Positions 34,698 to 43,552 of a stretch of 64,000 bases of DNA are shown here, in pieces. This stretch comes from Lewinella sp. IMCC34183 (GTDB taxonomy: Bacteria; Bacteroidota; Bacteroidia; Chitinophagales; Saprospiraceae), in NCBI RefSeq assembly GCF_003390915.1, contig NZ_QMEM01000013.1, forward strand, positions 38,158-102,157. Direction: 5' to 3'. The notes under the pieces were generated by a model. The model was not told the origin of the DNA. It saw nothing but the letters and a program-made list of their open reading frames with translations, and did not search any database. Each line of letters begins with the position of its first letter. Within the stretch, counting starts at the first letter, position 1. The translations under genes and the position numbers were made by a program.

Positions 34698-34704
34698 GGT
34701 GGGT

Positions 34705-35451
34705 TTACTTTAGGTTCATGCTGGTGGTTTCGCCACCGGCACGCTGCTCATCAATGTAGGGCTGATAGGCCTTAAGACCGTTGTACAGCATCTTGGTCAC
34801 GCCGTCGCCGGTAACGGTGGCGCCGCTGAGGCCGTCTACTTCGTGCTCCATATCAACCGCGCCGCCCTTCCGGACGATGATGCTGACGAACTGGTCGCCG
34901 TCATAGATCTTCTTGCCCTCGAACTGGGACTTCCAGCCGGCATTGTCCTTGATCTCCGCGCCCAGGCCGGGAGTTTCACCGGCGTGGTCGAAGGAAGCTC
35001 CGGTCACGGTGTTGAGGTCGGACGCCAGGGCGATGTTGCCCCAGATGGCATCCCACAGGCCGTTGCCGCGTACGCTGAAGACGTAGTACTTGTCGCCGTC
35101 CAGGTCAAAGATGTTGACCGGGTAGATCCGCTGCGCTTCGGGCTTCTTGTATTCCTTGGCCAGGTCGATACTGGCGAAGTCTGCATCGGTAACGGGCTCA
35201 CCCGCCGAGTTCACCACGAGCTGCTCCACCTGTTCGTCGAAGATGCGGAGTACGTCCGCGTCGGTGAGGTCACCGATCGGCATACCCGCCTCGGCCAGGG
35301 GCTCCGCTACGGTAGCGAGGATCTCGCGCTTGTTGAAGATGTCTTCGTTCCGGGCGGCGGCATCGGCGGTCAGGGTGCGGAAGCCGGCCAGGGCCAGGGC
35401 AACCACTACGGTCATGATGAGGCCGAAGGTGTATATATATTTCGTATTCAT
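34705..35451 (-). CDS. nqrC: Na+-translocating NADH:quinone oxidoreductase subunit C
   Basis: NqrC, 248 residues: one N-terminal helix, then a periplasmic FMN domain. FMN is attached covalently to the Thr of the SGAT motif (DGLSGATVT, Thr212), and ETPGLGAEI is the other family signature. Attachment needs the flavin transferase ApbE, which is not in this window. It starts 21 nt after nqrB. Confidence 0.96.
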   Translation of the reverse strand: MNTKYIYTFGLIMTVVVALALAGFRTLTADAAARNEDIFNKREILATVAEPLAEAGMPIGDLTDADVLRIFDEQVEQLVVNSAGEPVTDADFASIDLAKEYKKPEAQRIYPVNIFDLDGDKYYVFSVRGNGLWDAIWGNIALASDLNTVTGASFDHAGETPGLGAEIKDNAGWKSQFEGKKIYDGDQFVSIIVRKGGAVDMEHEVDGLSGATVTGDGVTKMLYNGLKAYQPYIDEQRAGGETTSMNLK

Positions 35452-35472
35452 GCTTAGAGCTATTTGGGCGGG

Positions 35473-36876
35473 TTACATCTGGCCGGTGGATCCGACGGGG
35501 CGGTATCCTTCGGCGTTCTGCGGGGTAAATACCTCGACATCACCCTGGCGCTTGGTGATCAGCTCGTCGCGCGTTTTGGCCATGGAAGCCACACGCTTGG
35601 CGCGGCGGCGGATGTTGGCCTGGTAGACGTAGTGGTCGATCAGGGGAGCGAAGGTGTTGAGCAGCAGGATGGAAAGCATCCAGCCTTCGGGGTAGGCCGG
35701 GTTGAGGACCCGGATGATGAGGCCGATGAAGGCGATCAGGAAGCCGTAGATCCACTTACCGGTGGGGGTGTCGGCACTACTGACCGGGTCGGTGGCCATA
35801 AAGGTGATAGCGAACAGGAAGCTGCCCATGATCATCTGCCGCAGCGGGTGAATGGCCATGAACTTGAAGATGCCGGGGGTGTCCGCGGTAAGTTCGGCGG
35901 GGGCGATCGCATTGAGCATGAAGCCACCGACCATGAAGCCGATCAGGCCTCCCACGATCACGCGGTAGTCCGCGATACGGGTAAACATGATGAAGGCCAT
36001 GCCGATGAGGATCAGCGGTACGCTGGATTCACCGATGGAGCCGGGGATCGTACCCCAGAAGATGCTGCTCTGGTCGTAAACGGCGGAGACGCCTTCCCAA
36101 CCTTCCTTGGCGGCAATGCCGAGGGGGGTGGCGCCCGTCCAGCCATCGGCGACGAGCTGTCCGCCCGCTCCGAAAGTGTGCCAACCGAGGCCGGCGAAGA
36201 TCCAGTCGAATCCGTGGTGTACGAAGTTATACGCCTCGCTGGCGTAGACGCCGACGTCTACCTTTTCGATGCCACTGACCCATACTTCGTCACCGGAGAT
36301 GGTGGTGGGGTAGGCAAAGAAGATAAAGACCCGTGCGAGCAGGGCGATGTTCCAGATATTCATGCCGGTACCTCCGAAAGCTTCCTTACCGAGAACTACA
36401 GCAAAGGCAACGGAGATGGCCAGGATCCACAGGGGGATATCCGGCGGCATGATCAGCGGGATCAGGGCGCCGGAGACAAGAAAGCCTTCCTCTACGGCGT
36501 GGCCTTTCTTGGCGGCGTAGATGAATTCGATGCCGAGACCGACCACGTGGGTGACCACGAAGATCGGGATGATCTGAATCAGGCCGTAGACGATCTTCAG
36601 GTGGAACCCTTCGAGGGTACCGGTATAGAGACCGAGCGCCCGAAAGTGCTGGTTACCGATGTTCCAGGTACCGAATACGTAGAGCAACTGCAGGGCGAGG
36701 ACCACCCACACCATTTGCCGTTTGAGGTCCATCCCGTCGCGTACGTGTACCCCGCCCTTGGTTACGGTGGGGGGCTGGAACAGGAAGGTGTAGAAAGCGT
36801 CGTAGGTCGTAGCCAGGAAGGGTGACTCCTTGTGGTCCGGCTCGAGCTTGGTGACAAAATCGTGAAGTGCTTTCAT
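35473..36876 (-). CDS. nqrB: Na+-translocating NADH:quinone oxidoreductase subunit B
   Basis: NqrB, 467 residues, the main sodium-carrying membrane subunit with about ten helices. The second covalent FMN site is Thr250 in DGWTGATPLGIA. Riboflavin and quinone sites in this subunit are known from other species. Compared with the usual ~410 residues it is longer, mainly in the loops near residues 190-235 and at the C-terminus (ANIRRRAKRVASMAKTRDEL). It lies 55 nt after nqrA. Confidence 0.96.
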   Translation of the reverse strand: MKALHDFVTKLEPDHKESPFLATTYDAFYTFLFQPPTVTKGGVHVRDGMDLKRQMVWVVLALQLLYVFGTWNIGNQHFRALGLYTGTLEGFHLKIVYGLIQIIPIFVVTHVVGLGIEFIYAAKKGHAVEEGFLVSGALIPLIMPPDIPLWILAISVAFAVVLGKEAFGGTGMNIWNIALLARVFIFFAYPTTISGDEVWVSGIEKVDVGVYASEAYNFVHHGFDWIFAGLGWHTFGAGGQLVADGWTGATPLGIAAKEGWEGVSAVYDQSSIFWGTIPGSIGESSVPLILIGMAFIMFTRIADYRVIVGGLIGFMVGGFMLNAIAPAELTADTPGIFKFMAIHPLRQMIMGSFLFAITFMATDPVSSADTPTGKWIYGFLIAFIGLIIRVLNPAYPEGWMLSILLLNTFAPLIDHYVYQANIRRRAKRVASMAKTRDELITKRQGDVEVFTPQNAEGYRPVGSTGQM

Positions 36877-36931
36877 GGGAAGCTTTATGAGTGCGGACTA
36901 GCGTATGCTAACAATCCGGATTTTTCGATAG

Positions 36932-38545
36932 TTAACCTTGCTCAATCATCGTGTCGTGCCCCTGACGCAATATCTGCTGCAGCGGCTGCTTGGAAACGCA
37001 GGCGAATTCGGCGAGGGCTACGTCCTCGGGGACGAGCTCGTAAATGCCAAGTCCTTCCATGTTTTCCAGGTCGTTAACGAGGATCGACTTCATCAGTTGC
37101 GTAAGGTAGATGTCCATGGGCAGCACCTGCTCGTAGTCGTTGTTGACCACGAAGGCACGCTTCTCACCGTGGGTGTTGGTGGTAATGTCGAGGTGCTTGC
37201 TGAAGACGGGGATCGTCGGGGAAATGGACGCCCGCGGCTTGACCGGTAGCAGCCAGCCGAACATTTCCGCTTCGTTGCCCTCGGGGATGGCCGTGATCTG
37301 GTTGTCGAAGAAGTTGAGGAACCCGTCCGTGGTTTTTTTCGCTCCGGAAAGCACGTCCCCACTGATGATGCGAGAGTTCTCTTCTACTTTCTCTCCCGCG
37401 ATAAGCTCGCCGATGTTGGCGCCGGCGCGGGTACGTACGTAGCAGGGCTCACTGAAGGAGCCGCCGGTGAGGGCTACCAGGCGGGTCGTATCGTAGCGCC
37501 CGTTCTTGAAGAGCTCACCGATGAGGAGCACCGCGTCGACGTCCAGCGTCCAGACGGTATTGTCTCCGGGGCCGCAGGGGTGAATGTGGTGGATCTGCGT
37601 ACCTACGTTACCGGCGGGGTGCGGGCCGCGGAAGTAACGGTTCTGGGTACCCGTGACATCGGCGAAGGGGCTGGGATCGTCTCCGCGGCCGTCGAGGCCC
37701 AGGTAAACGAGTCCGTCGGTAAGGCGGCGTACCACGTCGATACCGGCCTGGAACACGTCCATACGGCCCCGTACGGAAAACCGCAGGTCCGGACCGACGG
37801 GCGAAGTGTCGAAGGTCGAGATGAAGATGTCGCGGGGCACCACGTCGGGATCCGCCAGCCGGTTGTAGGGCCGCTGCCGGATACAGGGCCAGACGCCGCT
37901 TTCCAGCAGGAAATCCACCAGCTCCTCGCGGGAAGTATTTCCGGCGGGAAGGGTGTAGTTGCGGGTGACCTGCTCGTTGTCGGCCAGGATGACCACCTCG
38001 GCGATCGAGCGCTTGAGGCCCCGCTTGATGGCGATCACCTCCCCGCTGACGGGGGCGCAGAACTTGATGCGGTCCAGCTTCTTGTCGTAAAAAACCGGGT
38101 CGCCGGCCTTCACGGTGTCTCCCTCTTCCACGATCACCTTGGGGATGGGCATAAGTCCGAAGAAATCGGGCGGGGTAATGGCGAAACGCGTCACCTTGGG
38201 CTCCCGGATCACTTCGGCCGGTTCTCCCTCCATCGGGATGTCGTAGCCCTTGGTGAGGGTGTATACGTGGGCTTTCTCCAGGTAATCCGGCTTCTTGCCC
38301 CGAAAGATCTCGCGGAAGGACGGAAACAAGCCCATCGTCTTACTGTCCTCGATGCCGATCGACTTGGATTCGATCACCATGAAGTTGTCAGCGACGCTGA
38401 CCACGATGTAGAAAAAGAGGATCATGGCCAGGGCAGCTACGCCGTAGAAGACGAGATTGCTGCCGCCGAGCCCGGCCTGTGACTGGAATGTAAGCGCAGC
38501 CAACAGGAGAAGAGTCGGGCCGGCCGGTCTGGTAGGAATTTTCAT
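36932..38545 (-). CDS. nqrA: NqrA with an extra N-terminal membrane anchor
   Basis: A 537-residue NqrA, about 90 longer than the usual ~447. From about residue 92 the family sequence is normal (YTLTKGYDIPMEG, FCAPVSGEVIAIKRG, IHHIHPCGPGDN, ALTGGSFSEPCYV). Ahead of it are a hydrophobic stretch (residues 9-24, signal-like, ending QSQA) and a clear membrane helix (29-54, LVFYGVAALAMILFFYIVV). A charged linker follows. Known NqrA is a soluble cytoplasmic-side subunit without helices. A cleaved signal plus one helix would leave the NqrA body in the cytoplasm, as required. I chose the ATG at 38545; a TTG 24 nt upstream is less likely. It is first in the operon. Confidence 0.93.
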   Translation of the reverse strand: MKIPTRPAGPTLLLLAALTFQSQAGLGGSNLVFYGVAALAMILFFYIVVSVADNFMVIESKSIGIEDSKTMGLFPSFREIFRGKKPDYLEKAHVYTLTKGYDIPMEGEPAEVIREPKVTRFAITPPDFFGLMPIPKVIVEEGDTVKAGDPVFYDKKLDRIKFCAPVSGEVIAIKRGLKRSIAEVVILADNEQVTRNYTLPAGNTSREELVDFLLESGVWPCIRQRPYNRLADPDVVPRDIFISTFDTSPVGPDLRFSVRGRMDVFQAGIDVVRRLTDGLVYLGLDGRGDDPSPFADVTGTQNRYFRGPHPAGNVGTQIHHIHPCGPGDNTVWTLDVDAVLLIGELFKNGRYDTTRLVALTGGSFSEPCYVRTRAGANIGELIAGEKVEENSRIISGDVLSGAKKTTDGFLNFFDNQITAIPEGNEAEMFGWLLPVKPRASISPTIPVFSKHLDITTNTHGEKRAFVVNNDYEQVLPMDIYLTQLMKSILVNDLENMEGLGIYELVPEDVALAEFACVSKQPLQQILRQGHDTMIEQG

Positions 38546-38638
38546 ACGCGGGAGCGTGCGTTTGGACAAATAGCGCGGTCACCGGGGCGACCGATGCGGA
38601 AAAAAGCCGGCGATTACCGCCTGCCTCAGGAATGGCCG

Positions 38639-38646
38639 CAAAGTTA
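38639..38646 (-). promoter_or_regulatory. -7 box of the nqr operon
   Basis: TAACTTTG on the minus strand, a perfect match, 93 nt before the nqrA ATG. No other good box lies closer. Confidence 0.5.
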
Positions 38647-38806
38647 CGACATGGGTACGATGTAGGCCACTCAGTCGTCAGACACGTGGAATATGGAGCC
38701 TATTTAGATTTAATCTAGTTAGTTGTCGTCCATGTTTTTGTGCTCCCGGCCCCGGTGGTTGCCGCTTCCCCACTACCCCCGCACCTGCGCGCCGCCGGCA
38801 ATGGCG
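38647..38806. other. divergent control region nqrA / mnmG
   Basis: The 310 bp between the two starts hold the two outward -7 boxes. Between the boxes lies a short inverted repeat TAGATTTAATCTA at 38705-38717 in an AT-rich patch. No gene was seen. The inverted repeat could be a regulator site but is short. Confidence 0.45.
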
Positions 38807-38814
38807 TAACTTTG
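38807..38814 (+). promoter_or_regulatory. -7 box of mnmG
   Basis: TAACTTTG, a perfect match, 41 nt before the ATG at 38856. Confidence 0.55.
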
Positions 38815-38855
38815 TATCCGTCAGCGACGTTAGTAACTCCCCAAACCTTCTTGCT

Positions 38856-40721
38856 ATGTTCCCCACCTACGACGTAATTGTTGTCGGAGCCGGCCACGCC
38901 GGTTGCGAGGCCGCCGTTGCCGCCGCCAACCTGGGCGCAAAGGTGATGCTGGCCACCATGAACATGCAGACCATCGCCCAGATGAGCTGCAACCCCGCCA
39001 TGGGCGGCGTAGGCAAGGGGCAGATCGTGCGCGAGATCGACGCCCTCGGCGGCTACTCGGGCATCGTGACGGACGAGACCATGGTCCAGTTCCGCCTCCT
39101 CAACCGCAGCAAGGGACCCGCCATGTGGAGCCCGCGCGCCCAGAGCGACCGCATGGCCTTCGCCCTCAAGTGGCGCGAGATGCTGGAAGCTCACCCTAAT
39201 ATCGACTTCTGGCAGGAGATGGTTACCGGCATCATGGTTAAGGACGGCCGCGCCAAGGGCGTGACCACCGGCCTCGGCATGGAGATCCCGGCCAAGTCCG
39301 TGGTCCTCACCAACGGCACCTTCCTCAACGGCACTATCCATATCGGCGAGAAGCAACTCGGCGGCGGCCGCGCCGGCGAGCGGGCCTCCACGGGCATCAC
39401 CGCCCAGCTGCAGGCGCTCGGCTTCGAGGCCGGCCGCATGAAGACCGGCACCCCCGCCCGCCTCGACGGCCGTACCCTCGACTACAGCGTCATGACCGTC
39501 CAGGACGGCGACGAAGATCCCGGCCGCTTCAGCTATACCGACACCACCCCGCTCACCGAGCAACTGCCCTGCCACGTCACCTACACGAGCCCGGAGGTAC
39601 ACGAAACCCTACGCGAGGGATTCGACCGCAGCCCCATGTTCAACGGGCGCATCCGTGGCCTCGGCCCCCGGTACTGCCCCAGCATCGAGGACAAAATCGA
39701 CCGCTTTGCCGGCCGCGACCAGCACCAGCTCTTTGTGGAACCGGAGGGCCGCCACACCTGCGAGATCTACGTGAACGGCTTCAGCTCCAGCCTGCCCGAG
39801 GACGTACAGTTTAAGGCCCTGCGTAAAGTGCGGGGCTTCGAGAACATGAAGATGTTCCGCCCCGGCTACGCCATCGAGTACGACTTCTTCCCGCCCACCC
39901 AGCTCGGCCCGACGCTGGAGACGCGTTTGGTGCCCGGACTGTTCTTCGCCGGACAGATCAACGGCACCACCGGCTACGAGGAGGCCGGCTGCCAGGGCCT
40001 CATCGCCGGCATGAACGCCGCCCTCGGCGTGCAGGAGCGCGCCCCCTTCATCCTCAAGCGCAGCGACGCCTACATCGGCGTGCTCATCGACGACCTGATC
40101 AACAAGGGCACCGAAGAGCCCTACCGCATGTTCACCAGCCGCGCCGAGTACCGCATCCTCCTCCGGCAGGACGACGCCGACCTACGCCTCACCCCCATGG
40201 CCCACGCCCTCGGCGTACGCGGAATGGAGGGGCGGCAAGCGCGGGTGCAGGAGAAGCGGGACGCCGTGCAGGCCATCTCGGCCGAGCTCCGCGGCCACAG
40301 CATCACCCCCGAGCAGATCAACGGCTACCTGGAGTCCGTGGGTACCGCCGCCCTGAAGCAGGGCGTCAAACTCGACAGCATCCTCGCCCGCCCGGGCGTG
40401 AGCCTGGAGGGATTGGCAGACGCCGTACCGGCCCTCCGCGATTTCCTGGGTGCCTACGACGCCGAAACCGTCAATCTTGCCGAGGTCACCCTCAAGTACG
40501 AAGGTTACATCGAGCGGGAAAAGCAAGCCGTGGAGAAGATGAACCGCCTGGAGGGCATCAAGCTCGGCAAGAGCTTTGACTACGAGCAACTCACCGCCCT
40601 TAGCAAGGAGGCCCGGCAGAAGCTGAATAAGCTCAAGCCCGTCACCATCGGACAGGCCAGCCGCATCAGCGGGGTAAGCCCGGCCGACGTCAGTGTGCTG
40701 CTGGTGCACCTTGGGCGGTAG
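38856..40721 (+). CDS. mnmG: tRNA uridine-5-carboxymethylaminomethyl modification enzyme MnmG
   Basis: MnmG (GidA), 621 residues, normal length. With MnmE it builds the cmnm5 group on wobble uridine of certain tRNAs using FAD, NADH, glycine and a folate one-carbon unit. The FAD motif is VGAGHAGCEAAVAAANLGA at the N-terminus. MSCNPAMGGVGKGQIVREIDALGG, RMKTGTPARLDGR and INGTTGYEEAGCQGLIAGMNAA are family signatures. The catalytic cysteine is in the CNPAMGG loop or the GYEEAGCQG loop. MnmE is not in this window. The last 32 nt overlap the convergent membrane-protein gene. Confidence 0.96.
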   Translation: MFPTYDVIVVGAGHAGCEAAVAAANLGAKVMLATMNMQTIAQMSCNPAMGGVGKGQIVREIDALGGYSGIVTDETMVQFRLLNRSKGPAMWSPRAQSDRMAFALKWREMLEAHPNIDFWQEMVTGIMVKDGRAKGVTTGLGMEIPAKSVVLTNGTFLNGTIHIGEKQLGGGRAGERASTGITAQLQALGFEAGRMKTGTPARLDGRTLDYSVMTVQDGDEDPGRFSYTDTTPLTEQLPCHVTYTSPEVHETLREGFDRSPMFNGRIRGLGPRYCPSIEDKIDRFAGRDQHQLFVEPEGRHTCEIYVNGFSSSLPEDVQFKALRKVRGFENMKMFRPGYAIEYDFFPPTQLGPTLETRLVPGLFFAGQINGTTGYEEAGCQGLIAGMNAALGVQERAPFILKRSDAYIGVLIDDLINKGTEEPYRMFTSRAEYRILLRQDDADLRLTPMAHALGVRGMEGRQARVQEKRDAVQAISAELRGHSITPEQINGYLESVGTAALKQGVKLDSILARPGVSLEGLADAVPALRDFLGAYDAETVNLAEVTLKYEGYIEREKQAVEKMNRLEGIKLGKSFDYEQLTALSKEARQKLNKLKPVTIGQASRISGVSPADVSVLLVHLGR

Positions 40722-41472
40722 GTGCCTTGGTGGAAACCGAGTGTAACGAGTTACCGGATTCCCAGGTTTCCGCGTTTTTGCGCTTTAGCGTACGTACCAC
40801 GTCGTCAATCACGAACATCGCGATGAGGGAAGTAGTGATCATCTCACCCCAATCTTCCACAATGCCGACGAAGCTCTCCAAATACTGCGAGGAACCGTCC
40901 CGCTGGAGAAAGGCATGACCGAAATCGACTACTACGCCAAATCCACCGAGTATAAGGATCAGAACGGTGATGATCAGCGCGCGTTGCCGGAGCTCGAGGT
41001 CATGGGTACGTACGATAGTGATCGCCAGCAAGCCGATCAATCCACCGCCTACTACAAGCCCGTAGATCAGTTCGTAGGTCTGCGCTTTGGAGAGGTTGCC
41101 GATGTTATCAATGGTCATGATGCGCTCCCCAACCAGGTAAATGTCCTCGTGGATGCTGAAGGCGTCCTCCAGCAAAAGGAATCCGATAAGCAGCCCCATC
41201 ACCAACCGGAGCGCACTGCGGGTCTTTACGGCAAGGACCAAGAAGAGAAAACTGCAGGTAAAAAACTTCAGGTACTGGAACTGTTCGGCAAAGCCGGAAT
41301 CCACTTCAATGTGGAACCGCCTGTCTGAGAGGTAGCCAAAGTTCAGCGCGAGGTGAAGCAGCAGGAAAAGAGCGTCGACCGCCAGCAGGACAAGCCCGCA
41401 TAGTAAGGCGAATTGGTTGAATTCTTTCCACCAACTCTTGTTGGGGAAAAGCGTAGTAAAATGCGTGTTCAT
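40690..41472 (-). CDS. hypothetical polytopic membrane protein
   Basis: A 260-residue protein I cannot place in a family. Six to seven hydrophobic segments are visible: 20-45, 68-82, 88-103, about 135-152, 162-182 and 208-225. Acidic and His residues sit in loops (EDAFSIHEDIYLVGER, VDFGHAFLQRD), where they could bind a metal or proton. The C-terminal tail (KRKNAETWESGNSLHS) is soluble and its end is encoded opposite the mnmG 3' end, a 32-nt overlap. There is no operon partner. Confidence 0.7.
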   Translation of the reverse strand: MNTHFTTLFPNKSWWKEFNQFALLCGLVLLAVDALFLLLHLALNFGYLSDRRFHIEVDSGFAEQFQYLKFFTCSFLFLVLAVKTRSALRLVMGLLIGFLLLEDAFSIHEDIYLVGERIMTIDNIGNLSKAQTYELIYGLVVGGGLIGLLAITIVRTHDLELRQRALIITVLILILGGFGVVVDFGHAFLQRDGSSQYLESFVGIVEDWGEMITTSLIAMFVIDDVVRTLKRKNAETWESGNSLHSVSTKAPTAQGAPAAH

Positions 41473-41747
41473 AGGGGGTGTGTGTGTAGCAATGGACTGA
41501 AGCCGGCTCAGCGGGCGTCAGCCAAAAAATTTGTGTGTGTCCTCAAAAATCACCTAAAGATAATATGGAGTTAACACAATGGCCCACAAAATTCACGATT
41601 TGCTGTTTTCAGCGGCCAATTTGGGTCAGATTAACCCATACAATAACACCGCTTCCGGGTTTACATAGCCGGTAGTCTGTTCCAGAAAACCAGGGGCGAA
41701 GCTCAGCTACTATTTCTGCCGCCCCGTAATGAACCCCCCTTTCCCGA
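41473..41747. other. intergenic stretch, nothing recognised
   Basis: About 275 bp, more AT-rich than the coding flanks, with a TGTGTGTG run near the start. No gene, terminator or repeat of note was seen. Confidence 0.5.
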
Positions 41748-42425
41748 CTATCCGAAGTATCCGTACATCTGGTAGAAAAACAACCCCACTCCCGCAATGC
41801 ACAGGTAGAAATTCACCGCGCGGTAGAAGGCAGCGTAACCACGGTGGCCCCGCCAGCGGGTGATGACCAGCACGATCGGGATGAGTGCCAGCACCTGTCC
41901 CAGTTCCACCCCTACGTTGAAGGAGACGATCTTGGCCAGGAACTGGCTGCTTCCGATATCGAAGGACTGCAGGCGGGTGGCCAGCCCGAAGCCGTGGATG
42001 AGCCCGAACAGGCCGACCATCAGGAGGAGGTTAGGTGACTTCACCCCAAACCACTTTTGGAAGCCGCCAAGGTTCTCAAACCCCTTGTACAGTACGCTCA
42101 GGGCGACGACCGCGTCTACCAGATGCTCGTCGGCCCGAATGCCCAGGTAGGTAGCGCCGATGAGCGTGATGCTGTGGCCAATGGTAAACACGGTCACGAA
42201 GCGTACGATGTCCCGGAACCCCGTGAGGTAGAAGATCACCCCTACCAGGAACAGCAGGTGATCGTAGCCGGTAATCATGTGCTTGGCGCCGACGTAGACG
42301 TAGGCCAGCAGCCCGCCCTCACTCAGGATGACCTGGTCGCCGGCGCTGACGCCGTGAGCGGCTAGAACCAGCGGGAGCAGCACTATGCCGGAAATATTGC
42401 AGACACGCAAAAAGGAAGTCGCCAT
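41748..42425 (-). CDS. HupE/UreJ-family membrane protein
   Basis: A 225-residue membrane protein with about six helices after an N-terminal signal-like segment. HMITGYDHLLFLVGVIFYL is the HupE/UreJ signature, with His and Asp as likely metal ligands. TIGHSITL and LIHGFGLA supply further His. HupE and UreJ proteins import nickel for hydrogenase or urease; related copies elsewhere are linked to cobalt or other metals. Its ATG directly abuts the stop of the DUF4198 gene (TAGATG), so the two are translationally coupled and very likely form one uptake system. Confidence 0.82.
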   Translation of the reverse strand: MATSFLRVCNISGIVLLPLVLAAHGVSAGDQVILSEGGLLAYVYVGAKHMITGYDHLLFLVGVIFYLTGFRDIVRFVTVFTIGHSITLIGATYLGIRADEHLVDAVVALSVLYKGFENLGGFQKWFGVKSPNLLLMVGLFGLIHGFGLATRLQSFDIGSSQFLAKIVSFNVGVELGQVLALIPIVLVITRWRGHRGYAAFYRAVNFYLCIAGVGLFFYQMYGYFG

Positions 42426-43406
42426 CTACGCGCGCTTCTGAAAGTAGAAAAACAGGCCGCCTACGAGCACGATACTGCCGATCCACCACGCGTAAGTTGG
42501 AATACCGGCTTCGTGGTCATGCGCCTGGTCGGCACCGGCGGCGTGGCTGTGACCGTGATCCACGGCGAAGGTGAGCGTGGCCCAATTGGACTCGTGGGTG
42601 AGTCCCTCTTCCTCCGAATCCTGCATATATATGGTCCGCAGGAACCAGCTGCCGTCATGGGTAACCTCGACATCGATGATCCCCTCCGCGTCGGTGCGCA
42701 ACTGGCTCATTCCTTCGTGGGTGTGTCCTTCGTTCTCCGGACCGTGTTCGTGGTCGGTCGCCGCATCGTGCTCGTGGCCGTGCTCGCCCGCCTCGGCGTC
42801 GACGATGACCAGTTGATCGGCCAGGGGCTGCCCCTCCCAGAGCAGCCGGACCTGCAGGCGGTCTCCGGTGTGCAGATCGTAGGGATTGCTCAGGGGTACG
42901 AATTCAATCGGATAGCCGAGCGTGGTCTGCCAGTCGTCGGTGCGGGTATCTCCTACCTGGACGATGGTCTTTACGTGCTTGCTGTATTTTTCTACGGCAT
43001 CGCTCTCCAGGTTGTCGTCGGCGCGCCGCCTTTCGAGCTCGTCCACTACCCCATCGTGTTCGAGGTAGCTGTTGAAAGCTTCGGCGTCCATCGCCAGGCT
43101 ACGGGCCCGGGTACTGACTCCGGCAACGTAGGTTCCAGATGATTCCGTGGTGAAGTCAAGTACGGTGACGTCCCCGTCCTCCCGCCACTGGGTGCTGTCC
43201 ATGCGTAGGCGTTCGCCATTGGCGAGGACGCTTACGTCGACCATGCGGTCACGGTCGATGGTGTTCTCACTTTTGGCGAAGGTGCCGTTGAAGAGCTGAA
43301 TAGAGACCTTACTGTTGGGCTGGAGGAAGTAGCTGTCAAGCTTGAGATACATATCGTGGCTACAAAGCACGATCAGGGCAAAGGCGGCAAAGACCAATTT
43401 TTTCAT
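42426..43406 (-). CDS. His-rich DUF4198 metal-binding protein with C-terminal membrane anchor
   Basis: A 326-residue protein. The ATG at 43406 gives MKKLVFAAFALIVLCSHDMYLKL. Cleavage after Cys15-Ser16 would leave His17 as the mature N-terminus, typical of DUF4198 proteins that use an N-terminal His for metal. Two His clusters follow: residues 209-230 (seven His in a loop of the second beta domain) and 284-298 (five His). A single helix at about 303-322 anchors the C-terminus. It is a periplasmic metal collector handing ions to the HupE protein downstream. Nickel or cobalt is most likely from the family; zinc or copper are possible. No urease or hydrogenase is nearby. Confidence 0.8.
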   Translation of the reverse strand: MKKLVFAAFALIVLCSHDMYLKLDSYFLQPNSKVSIQLFNGTFAKSENTIDRDRMVDVSVLANGERLRMDSTQWREDGDVTVLDFTTESSGTYVAGVSTRARSLAMDAEAFNSYLEHDGVVDELERRRADDNLESDAVEKYSKHVKTIVQVGDTRTDDWQTTLGYPIEFVPLSNPYDLHTGDRLQVRLLWEGQPLADQLVIVDAEAGEHGHEHDAATDHEHGPENEGHTHEGMSQLRTDAEGIIDVEVTHDGSWFLRTIYMQDSEEEGLTHESNWATLTFAVDHGHSHAAGADQAHDHEAGIPTYAWWIGSIVLVGGLFFYFQKRA

Positions 43407-43540
43407 CGGTGAGGTAAGGTTCTGGCTGGTGCTGGTCAATACGAAAGTTACGGTACGCCGCTGACTTACCCGCCCCGACGTAGACCGGGGCGCAGCCGGC
43501 GGAGAAAGGTCCCCCGGCAGCCGAATGACGACCGGCGGGG

Positions 43541-43548
43541 TAAATTTG
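43541..43548 (+). promoter_or_regulatory. -7 box of hisH
   Basis: TAAATTTG, a perfect match, ends 4 nt before the ATG at 43553, which predicts a leaderless mRNA. Confidence 0.6.
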
Positions 43549-43552
43549 CCGC

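Noticed and set aside
38546..38569. TTG start for nqrA eight codons upstream of the ATG
   Set aside because: The ATG at 38545 gives a better signal-like N-terminus; the extra residues add nothing recognisable.
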